A stretch of DNA of 64,000 bases, taken from positions 186,001 through 250,000 of the forward strand of contig MBPM02000031.1 of the NCBI GenBank assembly GCA_001695595.3, read 5' to 3'. This DNA comes from Plasmopara viticola. Taxonomy: Eukaryota; Oomycota; Peronosporomycetes; Peronosporales; Peronosporaceae. Positions 1 to 10,670 of this stretch are shown here, piece after piece; the first letter of the stretch is position 1; each line of letters opens with the position of its first letter. The notes under the pieces were generated by a model. That model was given only the letters and a program-made list of their open reading frames with translations. It was not told the origin of the DNA and made no database searches. The position numbers were made by a program, and so were the translations under genes.

Positions 1-949
1 GTAGCCCTAAAACCCCGACCAGCAGCATCGAATTCAAGCCATTTATATTCGAGACCACGTCCGAATATGGAACGGTGTAAATCGTCGATGACTTTGTACA
101 TTGAAACACAAAGAATGTTCTTTCGCATCTCCGCGTTTGTCCCCGATACGGTGATGCATTTACAGCTATTTCTGCTGTCGAAGCACAATCAAGTGCAACA
201 CGTCGCCGAGTGCGAGATGCCTTATTGAATGTGCTATAACTTTATGCATGTCGCTTGCCTAGAAAAAGTTGCAGCGTAAAACGTCATCGCGCATTTTATG
301 ATTGAGGTAATATTAAAAGATTTCTGCACTAATTTTTTTGCCAAGAGGTATTTTACATCAGCCAATCGAATAAGGCGCTTCAATTGGCCAACAGCTACAC
401 CTTCACATAGATCTTTTGTAATCAAGGTGTTGCCGTATAAAATTACTGTGGAGTCGGCCGCTAATGTAGCAAAAAGCACACACATTGGCTACAGCACACG
501 GCGCAAGTGGGTGCAGATGACAAATCAGGATGTAAAACGTCAAAAAAGTGTTAAAGACCGGCTTTGCTTCTTCCGCCCAAAGCTTCATTACGCTAATCGT
601 TCCCAATATCTAAATTGCTGCTGAAGTGAGCGTTGGCATTTGCTGATACGACCTGCTCCACATACCAGCGTCAGGGGCAATGAATGAGAAGAAATGTTGG
701 GCGCTTGCAATGCTCATTGTTCGAAATTAGCCGTGTATTTATTGTCGACAAGACTGTATCTAACACTCGTAAAGTTCGCAGGGTGTACAGTGATCTACGA
801 GATCCTTGATCCAAACAATGCGGCTTCATAACGGCATGTAAATAGGTCAAATCACGTTGAAAAAAGGCGACATAAAGAAAGAATGCTTGACGGATGCGTT
901 TGGCTAATACTGTGTAGAGAGTCTTTCGAGATTTGTGGTGTGATAAGAA
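1..949. other. Gene-free AT-rich stretch
   Basis: No open frame here has a recognisable domain or coding-like composition. It lies immediately upstream of a decayed Gypsy pol relic in the same orientation, so it may be the eroded 5' part of that element (gag, protease and early reverse transcriptase). I cannot point to a motif that proves this. Confidence 0.3.
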
Positions 950-2310
950 TTAGCTTTGATGTCATCTACATGCTCATCCACATGAACATGTCGCAGACCA
1001 AGTTACAACTTAAGACCCGATGCTCAAGCGGTGAAAAGTTGTCCAAGTGCCAGCTCTGCGTGCCAAGAGCTTTGTCAGACGCAAGGTTGTTCAAATGGAC
1101 CCAGACAAGGTAGAGATTATCGCAAATTGTGTATGACAATGAAACCATTTGACTGCTTCTTTAGCACTAGACTTTATGTCTTGAGGTTTACCAAGGACTT
1201 TGCGCAATTTGCAGGAGCCTTCCACGACAGTATCAAGGGAAAGTGTCCTCGAGCAGCGATCAAGCTTTTAGACGATCAACTATGCTGTTAAACAAACTCG
1301 AACGTCGGTCGACATTTCCTGTTCTCCGTCTACCAGAGTATCCTAAACCAGTAAATATATAAATGATTACTTCGACCGCCGCGACAAAAATAATTATTTA
1401 AAAGAAACTTGCAGCATTTTGTTACTTTTATTGATTCGAAGACGAAGCTTGTCGATCCAAAATCCGCTGTTCGTAAGCATGAGCTTTTTGCAATCGTGCA
1501 TGCACTGGAAGTATGGCGTGCGTTTCTTCTTAATTGACCGTTTACAAATTTGAAAATCGAGGGTAAAGTTGCCCAAGCTTGCAAGGATTAATGAAAGCGA
1601 TTAGAAATTTCGAGTAAATGAGGTTGGCTAAAACAGCGAAGACAATAAATTCGCGGATTAAAGGCTTACAGAGGATCATAAACAAGCTGAAGAATGAGAA
1701 AGAAGGCCGAAATGATCGTTGCAAGATAACTTTTGTATCACCAAATATTAGAAGATGAGACTCCATTGCTGTGTATTCCCGACGACGAAGATCTGAATAA
1801 TACCGTCATCTGTGAGAATCACAATTATGTGCCGTCATTCCACCCAGGATTTATACGAAATTTACCTGGCCTAGAGTCAAAAGTACTTTTGGACCCAAAA
1901 GATAAAGATTATGTCAAAGCTCGAGAAAAGTGTCAGCGCAGCATGCCTAGTCTACTTTAATCACCAGAACTTCAGATGATCTAGGAGGCAGATGGATCAG
2001 CTTTTTAATGAACGTTATCGTGTTGTACCAAAGACCAATAGCTTTTGCAATGCCACCATGGTAATCTTTGACCACAAAGCGAAAAGGGCTATTTTCAACG
2101 TCACAAAGACAACGAACAGTACTAAAGATGCCGCGAACGTATGTATGATTAAGCATGTCTGTATAAAATTGTAAAGGAAGACCACGACATGTAAACCACC
2201 ACACTATCCGACCGGGACACCAATACAAGCTATGTAAAGCAATCATGTCCTATTTGGGAACGCACAACTTGTCTTCGGCTTTTCTCAGCCGCAAACGGAT
2301 GGACAAAAGG
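950..2310 (+). mobile_element. Decayed Ty3/Gypsy pol relic (RT, RNase H, integrase)
   Basis: Fragments of a Gypsy polyprotein appear in canonical order across shifting frames and many stops. The late reverse transcriptase shows KLSKCQLCVP and MDPDKVE (about 1030-1115) followed by RFTKDFAQFAGAFHDS (about 1185-1232). RNase H follows with RKHELFAIVHALEVWRAFLL (about 1470-1535). The integrase zinc-binding region has CENHN, HPGF and EKCQRSMP (1733-1950). The integrase core shows KRAIFNVTKTT and TKDAAN (about 2080-2140), SDRDTNT (from 2207) and QPQTDGQ (2286-2306). RFIKDF, a SDRD-type aspartate motif and HPQTDGQ are hallmarks of Gypsy pol. The copy is plainly dead: frames shift between nearly every motif. 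No long terminal repeats could be delimited by eye. Confidence 0.8.
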
Positions 2311-4618
2311 AAAAAAGTGATTGTTCTATTGGATTTTATCTCCGAGGTATCGTCAATTCAGCACTGAGCACTTTCTGCATTTGGAGGTGATAGCCTATAA
2401 TCGTCGCGTGCATTTTGGTTCAGAGAGAACATAGATGAAACATAGAGTTTCACAAGCTAAAAAAGTTGGTACAAGATGGACGGAAGTCACCTTGGAACCC
2501 GTAAAGAACCTAAGAAGATTATCGGAGCTATCGGAAGCCTCAAAATTGAACTGCACCCATTAAAATCTTCTCGATGGATGGTCATGTGACGCAGCTGTCG
2601 TCCCCGCAAGGTTGGCCAGCAGCGGTACTTATACCGAAATTTACATTGCTCCAAACAACATAGGCGATTGTACTATCCACAGGAATGTGTGGAAAAAGAA
2701 AATAAGGGGTTTATCCAGACCTCCTTCAGTCATTGTTATTACGAGACTTACAAGGTGAAAGACATTCAGAATCTACATGAAGTGCTGAAATTTCGGCTAT
2801 GACTGAGCTACCAAGCATCTTCATATGGATGATCTCTACTAGTTAGGCTGGTGCAAGATACGAGTCCATAAAATCTCGATCTAATCTGTTTTTCGATTTG
2901 CGTCACGCAACAAGTACTCCTTATTTGCCTTTTCACCTTGCTCGCTGCCCAAGACTCGATCGACAACCGATCTCCCAAGAAGTTTTTTTCACGACTATGT
3001 TTCAGTCACTCGTGACACGATACTATCCAAAGCGATTAATCTTCGCCACTGACCACATTCAGATTTTTTTTGCCAGAAGATCTTTAAGCAAACTCGTCTA
3101 TCATCCAATCAAAGGCCTTATAAGTGACAGGTGGCTCCTACTGTCTCGTCTATCTGCTGTTTAACGCTATCTACAATGCTTTGCAAACAGCTCCATGATG
3201 GCAAACTCCAATAAAGAAAAACCTACCCTTTTCGGCTGTGAGTCATCTATTTATTGCCTTGTCTCAAAGTGGAAGTGTTGTGCTGCTGTACATCCTAGAA
3301 AGGAGGACTTGCGTCATCATTCATATCACCTTAAATCTAGCAATCGACTTATTACGTCCTACCCGAAAGATCTAGCAACAATGTAAGATTAAGTGCGCAC
3401 AATTTTACACTCAGGAACATCGGGCGTGTGTCGAAGACGAGTGCTTTTCTATCAGCCTGATAAACATGCTCCATGAAAACTATATTTCTTAGCTTCTTAG
3501 CTGTTCAATGTTAGGACCACGCTCTCTCGTCGCTGCTGGTGCTCATCGATTGTTTGTCATGAAAAAAATGAGCAAAAGAGCAAATTTTACTGTAGGAACC
3601 TCTCAAAATGTATGCGTTTGTTAAGTAATAAGATGGTTTTTCCCTCATTCAACTCTTTAGTTAGAAATGCTGTGTATGAAGTGCGCTTTAGACTGCGACT
3701 TGACTACACGCGCCGGAGGTTTCGTTAGCGTGCGAGCCATGCCTATGTCATAGGAGACTATGCTACTCGTGCTATAGCTTTTGATAGAAATTGTTTGCCT
3801 TGGATCCTCTATTGTCGCTGCAGCGGCTTTGGTGTACAGCGAGTGATCCCGAAATACCTTTCGCTGCTCAATATAAGTACGAGTCAAATCTACACTGGAA
3901 AGCTTCAATGGACTGTATTCAATTCAATCGTCCTGTAACCCTCTCTCTTTCAGCTCAGCATCGGCTATCACTTTCATTTCTATTGTTTGATTGGAGATAT
4001 CATATCTGTTCGGAAACAAGTTCCGACCTTCAGTGGTTGCTACCCAATTACTTGGTGCTCAAGTCACCCAAAACGTTTTTGAATATCGTTATTTTTCCAC
4101 TGAGAGAACTGTTTGTGCGTCTACGCGTTACGTGGCTTACTGAAGACTCAAAAATCCAATTTCCCAAAACTTAATCAGCGATTTCTTCAGCTATACAGTC
4201 TAAGCGTAGCGATGCTGGCGCTTGCATTTGAGAGCAAACTTGTATCTTTTAGTAGCACTGATATCGATCTGGTGTCTAGTTGGCAAAGAGAACGCACTTT
4301 TCAAAACTCCAAATAGCAGCAGTTGTGATCAAGCATAGTGTCAATGCTGGACTTGATCATTGGTGCTGTCTTGATTGGCACTTTCTCTTAAGTATAAACG
4401 CAACCGCTGATCATGTTGAAGTTGTGACGTCGTTAGTGAGGAGCAAGCGAAGCCATCGCCGCGTATGGGACAGTGTGAAGCAGGCAAATTGGTGTGATAG
4501 CCTGGTCAGCTTTCTTGTCTCTGCTTGCAGTCGAAAAGAGCTTAACTGTGGGATATGCAGCGTTTTACTTGACATTTCACTGCTTCTTTTGCCTTCAAGA
4601 GTCGACTTCTCACTCGCA
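2311..4618. other. Intergenic region, no gene recognised
   Basis: Only short frames without family resemblance are present, for example 2898-3164 and 3791-4174 on the plus strand. The first few hundred bases probably continue the Gypsy relic, where a chromodomain or 3' untranslated part would lie, but no motif survives. The open frame running from 4280 into the next gene lacks an ATG until 4619. Confidence 0.3.
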
Positions 4619-5401
4619 ATGGAAGGCTCTTGGTACGCTCTAATCAATGCAGCGCTGTTCGCGATGCAAGCTGTCGTGAACATCGTGTACGCCAAGCGGT
4701 TTGTGACGGAAGCGCGAGCTCACGAGACGCTTATCACTCCAGCAAGTTACGCCCTAGTGCTGTGGATTCTAGTGTACGCATTGGAAGCCGTGCTGGTCGT
4801 TGTCGATGTTTTTGCGCCCCGCTACTCGATGTTTGCCGACGCCAACCAACCAGCACAACTCCGTTTATGTTTTAGTGCAACGTGCGTCCTTAATACCATT
4901 TGGGTATTCTTGTACGTGTCGGGTTACGTGTACGCAGCTACCGTGGTGATCTACGCGTTGTGGCTTGCGATTTTAGTGCTGTACGTTTATGCTGTCAATG
5001 ATCGAAACGCGCGCGAGACAGGACCGTTCGATTGGATCTTGTACCTGTGCAATGAAGTTCCCATATCGATGTACTTTGCTTGGGTTACTACTGTAGCTTT
5101 TACCCATTTGGCAATGTCGATGCAGCTTTCAAATCACGGATATTTAGGCTTCACGACGTATATTTCGTATCTCTGTATCGTCATTGTGCTCGGACTGCTG
5201 ATGTCGCGATACGCGCAGGATTTGATCGCGGGTCTTGTCATTGTCTGGTTTCTCATTGCGGTATCAATCAAGCATGTGCATTTTCCACAGTCAGTGCAGT
5301 GCATGGATATCGCCGTTCGCGCGTGTGCTGGAGAAGGTGCAGCGATCATCGCTGCTGTACTGGCTGTCAATCTTTGTCAGTCGTGTATGGAAGAGAGGTA
5401 A
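4619..5401 (+). CDS. TspO/MBR-like multipass membrane protein A
   Basis: This is a 260-residue, very hydrophobic protein with about seven predicted membrane segments. The stretch HETLITPASYALVLWILVYA near residues 38-57 resembles the PxGYxFSIWxxIY segment of TspO/MBR-related (tryptophan-rich sensory) proteins. A later VPISMYFAWVT segment matches the IPFSIYLGWIT block of the long bacterial members. These proteins bind tetrapyrroles or other ligands in membranes, but the role here is unknown. The start is the first ATG (4619); the open frame extends upstream to 4280 without a methionine. The stop codon sits inside a consensus donor sequence (GGTAAGT at 5397-5403), so a spliced C-terminal extension is possible. 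A paralogue lies at 29249-30055 on the same strand. Confidence 0.75.
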   Translation: MEGSWYALINAALFAMQAVVNIVYAKRFVTEARAHETLITPASYALVLWILVYALEAVLVVVDVFAPRYSMFADANQPAQLRLCFSATCVLNTIWVFLYVSGYVYAATVVIYALWLAILVLYVYAVNDRNARETGPFDWILYLCNEVPISMYFAWVTTVAFTHLAMSMQLSNHGYLGFTTYISYLCIVIVLGLLMSRYAQDLIAGLVIVWFLIAVSIKHVHFPQSVQCMDIAVRACAGEGAAIIAAVLAVNLCQSCMEER

Positions 5402-5827
5402 GTTTGGTTTACATTACTGGTTGAATCTGCCTGTCTTACCGGAATGTACTTGTACTTGCATGTCATTTATGGACGATGGAGTGAAGCCATCTTCCAGCCT
5501 CGAACATGGGCTCGGGAATGGCTGTCATCGCGGGTCCCTCCTACGGCTCCACCAGTGCATAATTGCGCTGTTCCTGCTGTTTCTCGAGCAACTGCCCGCA
5601 TCTCAATTGCCGTGCACTCTGCTACGGGGGTTCCCGTTTCGTAACATGCATTTGCGACTACGGTGTTGACAAGTTTTGCTCAGATTTTATATAAAACTGC
5701 TTTAATACAGTAGTTTATTTCCTTGCTCGTCTGATAATTCCATGCTGCAAGCTGATAAAAATTCTCTTCGTTTATTTTTTCCTCAACCTAGCATTTAAAC
5801 GTGAGGGCGACAAGCACACGAGCAGTA
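5402..5827. other. Short intergenic region between convergent genes
   Basis: This separates TspO-like gene A (+) from the CIR1-like gene (-). It opens with the strong donor-like GTAAGT at 5398-5403. A short frame at 5444-5644 has coding-like composition and might be a second exon of the TspO-like gene. I see no domain in it. Confidence 0.3.
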
Positions 5828-6935
5828 TTAACTTCGTCGCGGCAAACGTCGACGGAATGTGCTCCTGTAGTTGCCAATGTCATCTCCAGACCCACTTCTT
5901 GATCGATGCCTATGTTTGTGCTTGCGTTTGTACTTTCGTTTCCTTGTTTTTGTCTTATGTTGATTACAACAAGCATGTGATTTTAAATCACTCGACTCTG
6001 CCTCCAACTTTTTTAAAGACCCTTTCTTCTGCTTTTTAGATAGAGTAGTTGATAGTGCAGTCTCCGCATCGTCTGCGTCCATGGCAAACACCACCATTAA
6101 CTTTATCAGCCACTGATCCAAACATCACCTACCGTCGTCTGACTGCAAAATCTCAAACTCTGGATCGAATTCCTCCTGCATCTCCAATGGCAATGCTCCT
6201 CTCCTCAATACGAGATCTTGCTTGGCCAACTTAAGCTTCTTTATTTCTGTCACCGGGTCCTCCCACATCTGCCTCGTAGCGTCTATCCGTCACGTTCTCA
6301 TCAGCACAACAGGGTTTCTACCTCTTAACACTACTCAGCAAATTACCGTTCGGATTTCGGTCTCGCAGCTTACACTCTCTATCCCCACTTTGATGTCCCC
6401 ATTCTCCGCAGCGAATGCAACGCACATTGCGTAGTCTAAGTCCCATTGGATTAAAATTGACACTGATCGTTTCAGTGTACTTGCCCTCCACTGGGGCATC
6501 TTTAAGCATAGGAAAGCGTTCCACTTGATCCTTGATGGTAAGCGTCTCCTCAGCTCGGCGTCCCACGTATCGCTCGAGTTTGGAGCGTTGCGCGTCTCCG
6601 CGTCTCTCGGCCTTACGACGAAATTCGCGCACGGCCTCGTCCTCCTCTCTCTGTCTCTTTTTCTCTAGCTTCTCCTTTGCCTCTGACAATCCTGGAGGCA
6701 CTGCATACAGGAAACTCACCTGCGCACTATTAATGCGGCGAGCTGCGGCGACGTCTCCAGCCGCAGCGGCTGCCTGTTGAGCCTCTTGCAATTCGGCTGC
6801 CTTGCGCACCTCTTTGGCTTTCTGACGTTCACATTCTTCTCGCTCCTTGGCTTGCTGTTCCGCCACCCACACGCGCTTCTGGTTGGCCTTGCTGGCGGGA
6901 TGCCACGACTTCTGTCCCAGAAATTGCAGGGACAT
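5828..6935 (-). CDS. CIR1-like (CBF1-interacting corepressor) protein, 3 exons
   Basis: Residues 1-40 match the Cir_N domain (FLGQKSWHPASKANQKRVW, then AEQQAKEREE). A long Lys/Glu/Arg coiled coil follows, then a zinc-knuckle-like CIRCGEWGHQSGDREC near residue 173 and a Lys/Arg/Ser-rich tail. CIR1 family proteins are nuclear, bind RBPJ/CBF1-type corepressor complexes and associate with spliceosomal factors; with no Notch pathway in oomycetes, a splicing role is the likelier one (inference). Exons are 6347-6935, 6133-6282 and 5828-6072. The introns (64 and 60 bases) are GT-AG, both phase 1, and keep the frame: the junctions restore Asp codons after RNPN and after LQSD. The predicted length is 327 residues. 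Without splicing the frame stops at 6318, just after the knuckle. Confidence 0.85.
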
Positions 6936-9270
6936 TTTGTGCGCTATATACTTTGGTTGATTACGTAATCTTCATCATGGTGTCAAATAGCTCTAATCGA
7001 AATAACAAGTATTTGTTATTATTGCAATCTAAATCTTAGGTGAATCAGAAGTCCTCATCAAAAAAAATATTCTCTCAACACCTTGCCTTTCTGGGCTATG
7101 TCACAGACGGCGATACATTGCTCGCGGCAGTGTGTGGTGTTATGTCACCTGCCTTCGTAACAATGTAGCTCACTTTGTCATGCGGATCTATGCTTCCTGT
7201 GGAAGCTTTCTATAGCGGCTTCAGCAGCCAGTGCCCCCTGCAGAGATTATTTACCCTATGGAGAGCTTTAAAAAACGTCGTCGCATCTACCTTTGGGATT
7301 TACCAGTACCTTCGATACCTCCCATACTTACTTTGGGCGTGCAACCTCCTAAACTTCTTTTAATAAATCCGTATGCACAATATGAAAAGGACACAACTAA
7401 GCAAAGGCATTTTTTGCGCGAAATTGGGCGGATGATATTGGCGATTTCGCTTCACTAATCGATCCAGGGCTCGTGCTTTTAGCAATAGCATATTAATGCA
7501 TGTCCATGTCAATGACAAGAACTGCCTCTGTCCCAATTTTTTTTAACTTCACAGTCAAATATGTTCTGACATTATTGTAGTACAACCGAAAGTTGAATGT
7601 TTCCGCTCTTCACTCACTCGATTTATAGCTGACCGCAATCGTTTGCCGGCGCGCGAACTTTCTCGACGAGCGAGAGTCATCCAAAGCTTACATACTTTTC
7701 ATAACCTTGTACACTTGCGTGAACAACCAATAGCCCACCGCTGCTGGTTTCTCCTTTAAGAAGTATCGAGCATTGAGGACAAAGACCCCGTTATGTGTAA
7801 CAATCGCGTACTCGCCATAAGAACTAACTTATCATTATTAAATAAATTCGTCTCAACTAGTCACCACCGTTTCTTTGGCCCCGAGGGCACAGCTTCTGCC
7901 GGCGACCCATTGGAGCGTATAAGGGACTTTAAGGTACGGTACAGACACGGATCATGTACCCTTGTTTACCGCAGCCAAAGCAAATGATATTGCTTTGCTT
8001 GGCAGCACCGACATCTATAAAGACTTGGTTCGAGTCACCAAACCCACCTCTCGGTGTCCCGCACGTCGATAAATTCCAACCACCACCCTACATAGGAGAA
8101 TGCCTATTTGTGGATAAAATACTCTTTCATCATCGCTACTTGCACTCGTAAGAGCTGAGTGCAAGGCGGAGCTACCTTTAGGTCATTCATGTGCTCAGAT
8201 ATCTTCACATACGAGAAGTGGCGCTCATTGTTACCTATACATGTCTCGCGCCTACCACGCTTGTAAATCAGACATCGTAGTCGCTGGCGGTTCTTAAAGA
8301 AGGAGCGTTGCCTTCAATTGTTTTTTTTCGGACAAAAACGTTTGTGTGATGTGATTTAACGAGTATAAGTTCAGCCTGCCAGGTAAGAAAGTGTAAATGC
8401 CTCGAGCATCTTATAGTTTGTGATCAAAGTCTCGTAAACGACCATTCCTACTAGGTCATGAGGCAGCGTCCTCTTTCTAGAGGGGAGCTTCAAGCTTTAT
8501 TGCTTAGACTCTACAGTAGGCGGCTGCTGATGTTCTGCGAAAGCCCTAGATAATAAACTTTGCTCATAAAGCTCAAACGTCTTGCCGCCCTTAAGCGATT
8601 TGACAGCATGAAAAGCTGCAAAGGCATCCTTCTTCAGGCCCATATTAGCCACTTAGTCTTCTGAACAGAGCGAGAGGCGTTCACAACAGATGAAGGAAGA
8701 TGCTTTTCTCCATCTCGGATCGTGCAAGTAATCAATTGACTACATAGTGCTACATGTGTGACGGAGTCACGCAGCACTTAGCACAGAGGAGGCGTGCATG
8801 AAATTATACGATCTTGCGAAGAACCTCTTCGGTCTTAGGGGACCGAAGTGAGGTTATCTGCACGTCGAAGGTGCTTGTTGATCAATACTGAAAAAAATTA
8901 TCGAGTGTGCACTTAACTTTTTATTTGTATACATCTTAAGGATGGAGACCGCTTCTGGAAAATCAAAATGCTATTTGACGACTTTGTCAAATATTATAAC
9001 AAACACTCGAATTTTATCTCTGAATTATATGCCCAATTATATATATATAAGAAAGACAAAAATATTATTAAACTGCTACCATAGTATATCTCCCTTTTTT
9101 ACTACTTCGTGTGGGTACTAAAGATCTGCCTGAATTCGAAACACCAATGTTCGGCGGTGGCACGTGTTGCTTCAACTTCGGCACAAAGGTCCACCGCTTA
9201 TAAATGGCAAATAGTGTCGCTCTGATCACCAATAACGCGTTGCATTGCATTTTGTATTTCTGTGGAGTAG
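6936..9270. other. Intergenic region, no gene recognised
   Basis: About 2.3 kb without a recognisable gene. A 75-codon open frame (7231-7458, +) with a basic KKRRR patch has no family match that I can name. The 5' exon of the EIPR1-like gene, carrying the ATG, should lie in the last few hundred bases. A short AT repeat occurs near 9040-9050. Confidence 0.3.
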
Positions 9271-10481
9271 GTTCGAACCTTAGAGCCTGTGCGGGCAGAG
9301 GTAGACCGCTCGCAATTCTTTGTGGGGACTAGAACCTTAAATCAGCCCAACAAGGTATAAAAATCTGGTTTCTTGACGACACTTGGAATTGTTTTGTAAT
9401 GGTTTTTTAGATCTATCTTGTACAAGTAAACGATAGAGCCAGCGGCATCGTCACGCGTCAGGTATTTAACCACCCTGGGGAGATACTGAGTCTAGCCCCG
9501 AGTCCGCATGATCGACAACTCCTAGTCACCTGCGGCAAGCAGCGAAGTCAACAAACGGAAGCTTCGTTGTGGAAGCTTCCGGAGGTGGAGAAGGATTCCA
9601 GGAACTTGGAAGAAGAGGAAAACGCCGTTCTTCCTCAAGAACTAGAGCAATTGGCGGCATTTCCGGCGCAGAAGCTGCCAGTGTTTGAGTACGAGCAATT
9701 TGGCGAGATTGTGTAGTTTCGAGCTGATTGAGTATTGCTAAGCAGAGTCGCTTGGAACAATTTGAATGCGACGTCAATGATGGCGTCAAGTCATGAGACG
9801 CTGCTGAGAACATGGCAACTGAATGAAGGATCTGTGGAAGCGCAGGAAAAGTTAGAGCTGGACGTGTCAATGCTGGGGAGCACCACGAACAAAGGCAGAA
9901 GTGCGTTGGTTTGGGATCCGCACCATGCCTTGCAATTAGCATTTGCTCTTGGTGGCAGTGTACGCACGTGGGATGTCCGAGCGAAACAAGACAGTATAAG
10001 TGTCGAAGACGCACACCCAAGTGCGACGTTGTCACTCGACTTTAACCCTAATAAACCTTATGCGCTCGCGAGTGGGGGAGATGATGGTAGACTTAAATTT
10101 TGGGACTTGCGTTATGCACAAAAGCCACTTCTGGCGATGAACGCTCATACGCACTGGGTTTGGAGCACGCAGTATCATCCACAACATGATCAGCTGGTTC
10201 TTTCGGGAGGTTCCGACGCGACGCTAGCGCTATGGCGAGTGTCTTCGATTTCATCGTCACCTCTTGTTGAGCTGGATGAGCGTGATCTAATGGATGAGAC
10301 AGCAGACGGTGCAGCTGTCGCAGATACGCTGATTCGACGTGTTGAAGATCACGAAGATGCCGTGTACGCAGCACGGTGGGCGTCTGGTGGAGATGCGTGG
10401 ATTTTTGTTTCCGCGTCGTACGACGGCCGCCTGGCTGTCAACTGCGTGCCGTCGACTGAAAAGTACAAAATTTTGCTTTAA
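9271..10481 (+). CDS. EIPR1/TSSC1-like WD40 protein (5' exon unresolved)
   Basis: EIPR1 is a WD40 protein that binds the EARP and GARP tethering complexes and helps endosomal recycling. The family N-terminus is seen in 9271-9354 (FFVGTRTL), joined by a 56-base intron (9355-9410) to an exon with HPGEILSLAPSPHDRQLLVT. The last exon starts at 9746 and carries GGSVRTWDVR, DFNPNKPYALASGGDDGRLK, a WDLR repeat, HTHWVWSTQYHPQHDQLVLS, and a C-terminal HEDAVYA...SYDGRLAVN, all strongly EIPR1-like. The intron before 9746 could start at 9689 (57 bases) or 9713 (33 bases); both keep frame, and 57 bases fits the local norm. About 366 codons are covered. The ATG exon was not found: 9271 follows an acceptor-like TGGAGTAG. 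It is convergent with the next gene, 189 bases away. Confidence 0.85.
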
Positions 10482-10670
10482 CGTGCAACTGCACCAACCA
10501 ACTCTTTCAGGCATTCTAGTGTATCTTTGTTTATTCTGTTGTTTTGATACGTCGAGCCTCACGATCAAATCACTCTCTTCTAAACCGTCAATTCGTTTTG
10601 TTTTCCTACTCGCTGCTGCTTTACTAAACGCTTCTTACGCACCTCACATCTGACGTTAAGCATTCACCAC

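Noticed and set aside
4280..4618. N-terminal extension of the first TspO-like frame
   Set aside because: The open frame begins with a TTG codon and the extension has no ATG or similarity to the paralogue, whose N-terminus aligns with the ATG at 4619.
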